Shown here: positions 32,695 to 38,286 of the stretch, piece after piece | Layout: every line of letters starts with the position of its first letter | How positions within the stretch are numbered: position 1 is the stretch's first letter | Assembly: GCF_000737695.1 (NCBI RefSeq) | Contig: NZ_JPRM01000048.1 | Coordinates: 1-38,286 of the forward strand | Length of the DNA stretch: 38,286 nt | Source of the DNA: Flavobacterium hydatis | GTDB lineage: Bacteria; Bacteroidota; Bacteroidia; Flavobacteriales; Flavobacteriaceae | Direction of reading: 5' to 3' | Notes under the pieces: model-generated | Database searches by the model: none | What the model saw: the letters and a program-made list of their open reading frames with translations, nothing else | What the model was told of the DNA's origin: nothing | Position numbers and translations under genes: made by a program

Positions 32695-35173
32695 CTATAA
32701 CGAGTACTTTAATTTTTTGATAAACAAATGAGATTATCAAAATCAAGATACCTAATAATATAAACGAGATGATTTTTCCTGTTTCGGAAATGTTGCTAAT
32801 ATCGTATAAAAATAATTTTACGATTGTTAATCCTAATAATGCCAAAGCAATAATTCGGATTGTTTTTGTTTGCTTTTTTATTCCTATGATAAGGAAAACA
32901 AAGGCTAGAACTCCCCAAAGAATTGGAAAGCCAGTTTTGATTATTTTAATTCTAGCCAAACTAATAGCGTCTTCAGTAAGAGTTTCTTTTATGTATACTA
33001 AATCCGTTTTATAGGTTGCGTATAGATTACTTGCCTGAATTTGTTCAGTTGTTATTGGAGAATTCATAAATATTAATCCATGGAGCATTAATTCTGTACT
33101 GGCTATATAAATAAGGATAAATGCTGCTGCCCAGATATAGATTTTGTTGCTTAATATAGAGAAGATTGCTTTGGTAGCATTTATCTGGTATAATAGATAA
33201 CCAAAATATATAACTATTAGCAAAGAAATATAATGTAAGTAAAATGCATACGGCGTTCCTGTTCCTGAACTTATAATTTCTTCATGTTCTCCAAAGGCAA
33301 AATGTGAGAACCAAAAGGCAAACAAAACAATATTGATTAGTGCAATTAAGGTTATGCCTTGATAACCAGAATTTGTTTTTTTTCGGGCTAAATAACTAGC
33401 GACTATTGCAAAGAATAATAAATGATATACTACTGTAAATGCTGCAGCGGTATATGAGTTTTCAAAATAATAATTAGATTGATAAATTACTTCAAGCAGT
33501 CCAACAAAATAGCCGATTACAAGACCTAGTCCAAAAGTGAATTTCCCATATTTTTCTGGATTAAAACTAAAACCAAGTAATTCAGTGTTTTTGGTTTCGG
33601 GTTTTAATAGATAAGTAACGGTAAACAAAGAGGCTATTGCAACTAATCCGGTAATAAATATTGGATTAATGATTATGTTTAAAACGGCTATGTTTTCGTA
33701 GAACTTAGCCCAATCTAGCGCCAAACTTATAACCATTAAGCCATGAACAATTACAGATCCAAATCGATAACTGGCAATTTTTGATTTTTGCGAAAGCCAT
33801 AATAGTAAAACCGCTTCGGCTGCCCAGAATAAAGTTATGTAGTTTCCTTTAAACTGTATTGGGATTGCTAGTGTTACAAAGGTTAATGTTAAACCAATAA
33901 GTAAATAAACGGCCTTTTTGTCAAGTCCGAATTTTTTATACAAAAGCCAGGCATAAACTAAATTAAGTAATGCTATTATGGTTGTAAATAAACCTCTTAA
34001 TTCAGGATGGAAATTTGTTAAAATTGTCATACCAGCTGCGTAAAACAAGAATGTATTACTGGCTAAAATGGTTAATTGTGAAGTCGATAATTCTCCTTTT
34101 GTTCTTATATTATTAATGATATTCATTAAAATAAAAATAAAATAGAAGGCAAATCCAAATAATAGTGCTCCTAGATAATGAGGTTTTTCGCTAGTCAAAT
34201 CATTAGCCAGCCAGCCACCATATAATATGATTGTGAATACATAGGCAAGAATATTTACCAGATTCCACTTTTTATGATAAGCCAAAGCTAAAATTCCAAT
34301 ATTCAGAATGATGATATAAGTAAATAATACAACATAATTCCCTTCCCCAGTACTTACCATAAAAGGAACGGCAAATCCACCTATTAAAGAGAGTACAGCA
34401 AGTTCAATCCTATTGTAAGATAAGGATATAAGTGCGCTAAAAGCGGTAATTACGACCATTATGCCAAAAGCTACACTCTGACTAAATAGGTGATAACTAT
34501 GAAAAGCGATTCCAATCGTAAAATAGAATATTGCAATTGCGCCCGCTACAATAACGGAGCTAAAGGCTGCGTAGTTTTTACGCAATTTATGGGCAACTCC
34601 CATTACCAATGCGCCAGCTAAAATACCAATTCCTACTCGAGCAGGTTCGTTTATCCAATCTTTATCGATAGCATATTTTACAAAATAGCTAATTCCTAAA
34701 ACAAGAATCAGAATTCCTATTTTGTTAATTAAGTTTTCACCAATGAATTTTTCTAAATCAGGATTTTGTTCTTTAAATTTTTCCCAGAATGATTTCTCTG
34801 GCGGAAGGGGAACATAAGGTTTAGGCGCTTCTTTAGGTTCTGCTGGTTTTGGTGTATTTTCGGTATTGTACGAAAGAGCAATTTTTTCTAGTTCCTTTTC
34901 AGGGATTTTTTCCTCGGTGATTTCTTCTTTAACAGTCTCAAGAGTAATTGGTTTTATTTCTTCAGGAGTTATAGTTGGTTCTTCTTTCTTTGCAATAGGA
35001 ATTGGAGCAACAGAAATACTTTCAATTGGTTTCTCTGTAGTTTTTTGTTGGTCTAATTTTTTATTAAGAGATGAAATGTCATTCTCAATTTGGTCAAATC
35101 GCTTATTAAGGGTATTGAGTATATAGACCAAAAAAACAAATATTAGTAAAAATAGAAATGTCTCCATAAACAA
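32657..35173 (-). CDS. DUF2339 polytopic membrane protein
   Basis: An 838-residue inner-membrane protein. An N-terminal helix (1-20) is followed by a coiled coil with NKRFDQIENDISSLNKKLD, then a Pro/Glu/Lys-rich linker (about 45-130). The membrane part then begins with ENLINKIGILILVLGISYFVKYAIDKDWI, the DUF2339 hallmark, and continues with more than twenty predicted hydrophobic segments. No catalytic motif is obvious; some relatives have been compared to polytopic enzymes or transporters without proof. It overlaps the DUF3999-like gene by up to 38 bases, depending on the start chosen there, so the pair is surely one transcript. Confidence 0.88.
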   Translation of the reverse strand: MFMETFLFLLIFVFLVYILNTLNKRFDQIENDISSLNKKLDQQKTTEKPIESISVAPIPIAKKEEPTITPEEIKPITLETVKEEITEEKIPEKELEKIALSYNTENTPKPAEPKEAPKPYVPLPPEKSFWEKFKEQNPDLEKFIGENLINKIGILILVLGISYFVKYAIDKDWINEPARVGIGILAGALVMGVAHKLRKNYAAFSSVIVAGAIAIFYFTIGIAFHSYHLFSQSVAFGIMVVITAFSALISLSYNRIELAVLSLIGGFAVPFMVSTGEGNYVVLFTYIIILNIGILALAYHKKWNLVNILAYVFTIILYGGWLANDLTSEKPHYLGALLFGFAFYFIFILMNIINNIRTKGELSTSQLTILASNTFLFYAAGMTILTNFHPELRGLFTTIIALLNLVYAWLLYKKFGLDKKAVYLLIGLTLTFVTLAIPIQFKGNYITLFWAAEAVLLLWLSQKSKIASYRFGSVIVHGLMVISLALDWAKFYENIAVLNIIINPIFITGLVAIASLFTVTYLLKPETKNTELLGFSFNPEKYGKFTFGLGLVIGYFVGLLEVIYQSNYYFENSYTAAAFTVVYHLLFFAIVASYLARKKTNSGYQGITLIALINIVLFAFWFSHFAFGEHEEIISSGTGTPYAFYLHYISLLIVIYFGYLLYQINATKAIFSILSNKIYIWAAAFILIYIASTELMLHGLIFMNSPITTEQIQASNLYATYKTDLVYIKETLTEDAISLARIKIIKTGFPILWGVLAFVFLIIGIKKQTKTIRIIALALLGLTIVKLFLYDISNISETGKIISFILLGILILIISFVYQKIKVLVIDENKPNETDEAE

Positions 35174-35601
35174 ATAAAATAAAATATTGCAAGCGGTAAA
35201 TATAATAACATTTTGATAGTGTTAAAGTGTTTTGGTAGTTTTTATCTGTATAAAGTATTTGGTGATTTGGGTAAAAAATATAGAATAATCTTAAAATAAA
35301 TGTGCTTTAGGACTTTAGAGTGTTAAGATGTTCTTGATTCTTTTTTGAATAGAGTACTTTTTTTCAATATTTGTACATTTGATTTAATTGTAAAATAAAA
35401 CCTACTTTATGATAATAATCAGCTTTATCGCAATATTGTTTTTTTAAATTCGAGGATTAATTTAATGCAACAGTTTAATAAAAATAGAATTTAAAATTTA
35501 GTAAAGACTACTTTATTAATAAGGGGAGAAACATTAAGGAATTAGCAACTATTTCACCTTGAGTTCTACATTGACTTTTGCAAAACTAAATCAATACTCA
35601 A
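35174..35601. other. 428-base intergenic region upstream of the cytochrome c peroxidase gene
   Basis: This divergent region between the DUF2339 and peroxidase genes holds no credible gene. TACATTTG at 35374-35381 (+) fits the -7 consensus but would give a 5' leader of over 200 bases. Nearer the start, GACTTTTG at 35573-35580 is a weaker match. A 12-codon hydrophobic ORF at 35409-35447 is not supported. No strong hairpin is seen. Confidence 0.5.
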
Positions 35602-36621
35602 ATGAAAAAAGTTGTCTTAATTATGGCGGGACTTGCTTTTGTAGCCTGCAAGAAAGAATCGAACGAACATGATTTCTCAAAAGCTCCAGTAGTCGAAAAA
35701 TCAGAATTATTAACCAAAGCATCTAATTTTTTCAAATCTGTTTCAACAGTAACTGGAGAAGATATACCGCAAGAGAAAATAGATCTTGGTAAGAAGTTGT
35801 TCTATGATAAAGCATTGTCTAAAAATGGAACTATCAGTTGTAATTCCTGCCATAACCTTGCTACTTTTGGTGTAGATAATAAGTCGTTTTCTGAGGGTGA
35901 TACTAAGGAACTTGGTGGACGTAATTCTCCTACGGTTATTTATTCGTCACTTCATTCTATGCAGTTTTGGGATGGTCGAGCCAAAGATGTAGAGGAACAA
36001 GCTAAAGGTCCTTTGCTAAATCCTGTTGAACACGGAATTCCAAATGCGGAATTTTTAGAGAAGAAATTAAGAGGGATTCCTGAATATCAGCTACTTTTTA
36101 AAAAAGTGTTCCCTAAAGATAAAGAGCCTATTACCTTTGACAATCTTGCTAATGCAATAGGAGCTTTTGAACGTAAATTGATTCCTAAAAGTAAATTTGA
36201 TGATTACCTAGATGGAAATGAATCAGCGCTAAACGATCAGGAGAAAAAAGGGTTAAATTCTTTTATAGACAATGGTTGTATTACCTGCCATGCTGGTGTG
36301 GCACTTGGAGGGCAGATGTTCCAGAAATTTGGGGTTTATGGAGATTACGCTAAAATGACTGGTAGTAAAAAAATGGATAAAGGTCTTTTTGATTTAACTA
36401 AAAAAGAAGGAGATCAGTTCCTGTTTAAGGTTCCGAGTTTGAGAAATGTCGAAAAAACGGCTCCTTATTTTCATGATGGTTCAGTTGCTTCGCTTAAAGA
36501 TGCTGTAAAGATGATGGGGAAATTACAATTAAATAAAGATATTTCGGATAAAGATGCCGATGATATGGTAGCTTTCTTGAAAACCCTGACAGCAGATGTT
36601 GATGCGAAGTACAAGGAATAA
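35602..36621 (+). CDS. Di-haem cytochrome c peroxidase, MauG/CcpA family lipoprotein
   Basis: A periplasmic enzyme reducing hydrogen peroxide to water with electrons from small cytochromes. Its signal peptide ends LAFVAC, with Cys16 likely lipidated (Phe at -3 is unusual), followed by Lys-Lys. Two haem c sites are present: CNSCH (Cys80, Cys83, His84; high-potential/peroxidatic N-domain) and CITCH (Cys226, Cys229, His230). Between them lie the family segments GGRNSPTVIYSS, QFWDGRAKDVEEQA and GPLLNPVEHG. Further on, VPSLRNVEKTAPYFHDGS marks the C-domain. At 339 residues the length is normal. It is alone in its unit with a terminator after it. Confidence 0.95.
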   Translation: MKKVVLIMAGLAFVACKKESNEHDFSKAPVVEKSELLTKASNFFKSVSTVTGEDIPQEKIDLGKKLFYDKALSKNGTISCNSCHNLATFGVDNKSFSEGDTKELGGRNSPTVIYSSLHSMQFWDGRAKDVEEQAKGPLLNPVEHGIPNAEFLEKKLRGIPEYQLLFKKVFPKDKEPITFDNLANAIGAFERKLIPKSKFDDYLDGNESALNDQEKKGLNSFIDNGCITCHAGVALGGQMFQKFGVYGDYAKMTGSKKMDKGLFDLTKKEGDQFLFKVPSLRNVEKTAPYFHDGSVASLKDAVKMMGKLQLNKDISDKDADDMVAFLKTLTADVDAKYKE

Positions 36622-36644
36622 GAAATTGATTTTTTAAAATAAAG

Positions 36645-36682
36645 AAAAGGCTCTTCAGTAAATTTTGAAGAGTCTTTTTTTT
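36645..36682 (+). terminator. Intrinsic terminator after the cytochrome c peroxidase gene
   Basis: AAAAGGCTCTTCA (36645-36657) pairs with TGAAGAGTCTTTT (36666-36678), with one G-T pair, around an 8-base loop, and runs into T's. It lies 24 bases after the stop. Confidence 0.88.
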
Positions 36683-36854
36683 GTTTATTTAGACTGGTTG
36701 CTTTATTTGTACGAGTTTTAAATCTATTTATTTAAGTTTTAAAACATAGCTAATTGCATCTGTAATTATGGAAATATTATTTATTAGTAGTAATTTGGTA
36801 AAAAAAAAACATACTCAACTAGATGTTTGAGTCGAAGTAATATTTAAAATTGAC

Positions 36855-38072
36855 ATGTTAAAAAATTTAGCTCGATTAGGACATCCTGTTTTTCTTATTT
36901 CATTGATTATTCTTATTCTTAACGATTGGGTATTTAAGAATGTTTTTCATAATTATGTTACAGGAAAATTATCCGACTTTGCGGGTTTGTTTGTCTTTCC
37001 TTTTTTCTGGAGTGTGCTTTTTTTTAAAAGAGCGAAAGAGATTCATTTAGGAACTATTTTGTTTTTTATCTTTTGGAAAAGTCCTTTTTCAGAAGTTTTT
37101 GTAAACTTATTTGGATTGTATAGAATTGTTGATTTCTCGGACAACATGGCTCTTTTAAGTGTTTTTGTTTCATATCAATTGCTAAAAAAAGAGAGTGTTT
37201 CTTTAAAATTACGGCCTATTACATTACAATTGATTTTTCTTCTTTCTTGTTTTTCTTTTATTGCAACTACACAACGACCTAGCTATGAGGAATACAGTAT
37301 TGAGAATGAATTTTTGAATTTGTATTTAAAGAATGAAACTGATAAGAAATTAGTGATTTTGATTGATTTTAAATATTCTAAAAATGAAGAGGAGATTTAT
37401 AAGAAGCGGCAAATAGCACTAGCAATAGATGATTTTAAGAAAATCTGGGCAGGGAATTTGAGAGATGGAAAAGCATTTGTTTTCACATCTTCAGATTCTA
37501 TATGGTTAGCAAAGGGTATAAGTGAAAATTGGGCATTTCGTGAAAAGACCAGTAATATAGATCCATTGGTTTTAGATGTTAAAGCTACGCAGTCCATTAA
37601 ATTACCATTGTATTATAAAGACAGTTTGATAGGATTTCCAGAAAGTTTTAAAATTTCTGTTCTAGATAGTAATTGGAAAACTATAAAGATTTATACCAAG
37701 AAAATATTTTTTGATAAAATAAATATAGACCAAGATCGAAAAATTAACGAATTTTCAAGACCAGAGAGTTTAAGCTTAACTTTTGGAGAAAAAAAAGAAC
37801 CACTGATTGTTTCTAATTGTTATGGAAAATGGGAGTCGAATAAGAGAGGGGATTTAAATAAAATCGAAATCAACTCTCGTTATTGTGTAAATGATACAAA
37901 TGGGGATGTTTATGAATGTAGATATATTAATGATTCTATTTTGGTATATACTCCAAATAAGATATATATAGGTGTTATTAAAAAGGTGACTACTAATGAA
38001 CTTGTGATTTGCTGGGATGGAAAAACAATTTTAACATACAAAAAATCTTCAAAGCTTCCGATTCTGGGCTAA
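36855..38072 (+). CDS. Uncharacterised membrane protein with GKLSDFAGL motif
   Basis: A 405-residue protein I cannot assign to a named family. The N-terminal third is membranous: helices at about 12-27, 45-60, 67-83, 95-111 and 121-138. Between the first two lies HPVFLISLIILILNDWVFK then TGKLSDFAGLFVFP (36-49), a charged motif set in hydrophobic sequence; I recall similar KLSDFAGL segments in uncharacterised proteins of other bacteria, but cannot verify this here. The remaining 265 residues are polar and beta-strand-like (KLVILIDFKYSK, FVFTSSDSIWLAKG, LVLDVKATQSIKLPLYYKD) and probably lie outside the membrane. No known catalytic motif. The gene stands alone, with its own spacer on both sides. 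The ATG at 36855 is the only good start. Confidence 0.75.
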   Translation: MLKNLARLGHPVFLISLIILILNDWVFKNVFHNYVTGKLSDFAGLFVFPFFWSVLFFKRAKEIHLGTILFFIFWKSPFSEVFVNLFGLYRIVDFSDNMALLSVFVSYQLLKKESVSLKLRPITLQLIFLLSCFSFIATTQRPSYEEYSIENEFLNLYLKNETDKKLVILIDFKYSKNEEEIYKKRQIALAIDDFKKIWAGNLRDGKAFVFTSSDSIWLAKGISENWAFREKTSNIDPLVLDVKATQSIKLPLYYKDSLIGFPESFKISVLDSNWKTIKIYTKKIFFDKINIDQDRKINEFSRPESLSLTFGEKKEPLIVSNCYGKWESNKRGDLNKIEINSRYCVNDTNGDVYECRYINDSILVYTPNKIYIGVIKKVTTNELVICWDGKTILTYKKSSKLPILG

Positions 38073-38258
38073 CAGTTAATTGTATTTTTAAGCCAAATCA
38101 TTTTACTAAGTAATGATTGATTCGAAAGAGGCTTTTTGAAGTAATACTAGTTAGAGATTGAATAAATGAAAAGACTTTTGTGAATAGCGGAAATGAGCTT
38201 CTGGTTTCTTAATTTCAGTCAGGAAGCTATAGCCGTTCTCTGATTTTATTGTAAAGAT

Positions 38259-38286
38259 TAACCGCAAAGTACACAAAGAAAAAAAA
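38259..38286. repeat. Dispersed ACCGCAAAG repeat, cut by the window end
   Basis: TTAACCGCAAAGTACACAAAG (from 38259) followed by A's matches the outer arm of the element at 13771-13905 (ACCGCAAAGTGCGCAAAG). It is probably the left arm of another copy continuing beyond the window. Confidence 0.75.

Noticed and set aside
35409..35447. Tiny hydrophobic ORF (12 residues) upstream of the peroxidase gene
   Set aside because: Too short, no ribosome-binding or conservation evidence, and such ORFs are expected by chance in AT-rich DNA.
1..38286. tRNA, rRNA, CRISPR array, insertion sequence, prophage or parS site
   Set aside because: I looked for T-loop-like GTTCGA segments in cloverleaf context, regularly spaced repeats, transposase or integrase motifs and CACGTG-core palindromes and found none that hold up by eye.

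Overview
The window is a low-GC, AT-rich stretch of a Bacteroidota chromosome, most likely Flavobacterium or a close relative. The evidence is the set of Bacteroidota-type families (TonB with a PEFPGG C-terminal domain, periplasmic-TPR hybrid histidine kinase, DUF5683, long signal peptidase I with an extra N-terminal membrane domain, WbqC), TAnnTTTG-type -7 promoter elements in place of E. coli-like promoters, no clear Shine-Dalgarno sequences, and the intergenic repeat with core ACCGCAAAGTRCRCAAAG. There is no rRNA, tRNA, CRISPR array, insertion sequence or prophage that I can see. The window is largely ordinary housekeeping chromosome.

Layout. 1-1742 (+): the 3' part of lpxK (lipid A kinase) and an overlapping purine nucleoside phosphorylase. 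1739-5851 (-): lipA (lipoyl synthase), gap (glyceraldehyde-3-phosphate dehydrogenase) and a TPR hybrid histidine kinase, tightly spaced. 6123-6995 (+): secreted M48 metalloprotease. 7058-8410 (-): PH-domain protein and TonB energy transducer, each ending at a near-identical terminator. 8565-10216 (-): glycosyltransferase 2 overlapping an ECF sigma factor, with the best promoter in the window. 10299-12399 (-): murB, a GNAT acetyltransferase and a PaiB-like flavin-binding protein. 12579-17608 (-): a Tat-signal aminotransferase related to HisC, a glycosyltransferase, a DUF2461 protein, a rhodanese-thioredoxin lipoprotein and recF; this section carries the most elaborate intergenic repeats.

17851-24170 (+): a membrane-anchored TPR protein, ribH, then a compact mutL - rhomboid - rhomboid - endonuclease/exonuclease/phosphatase cluster. 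It meets head-on a long minus-strand cluster, 31135-24179, in the order parA, parB, DUF5683, dapB, lepB, lepB, wbqC-like. That cluster joins chromosome partitioning with lysine/peptidoglycan precursor synthesis and protein secretion. 31444-35173 (-): an overlapping DUF2339/DUF3999 pair of envelope proteins. 35602-38072 (+): a di-haem cytochrome c peroxidase lipoprotein and an uncharacterised membrane protein with a conserved-looking GKLSDFAGL motif.

Most worth a second look: a MutL whose three endonuclease metal-site motifs all look lost; a purine nucleoside phosphorylase with Asp where 6-oxopurine-specific enzymes have Asn; a nested inverted repeat with a perfect 22-bp inner stem directly after a glycosyltransferase stop codon; a HisC-like aminotransferase with a Tat signal; and the uncharacterised GKLSDFAGL membrane protein. 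I saw no convincing wholly new multi-gene system here.
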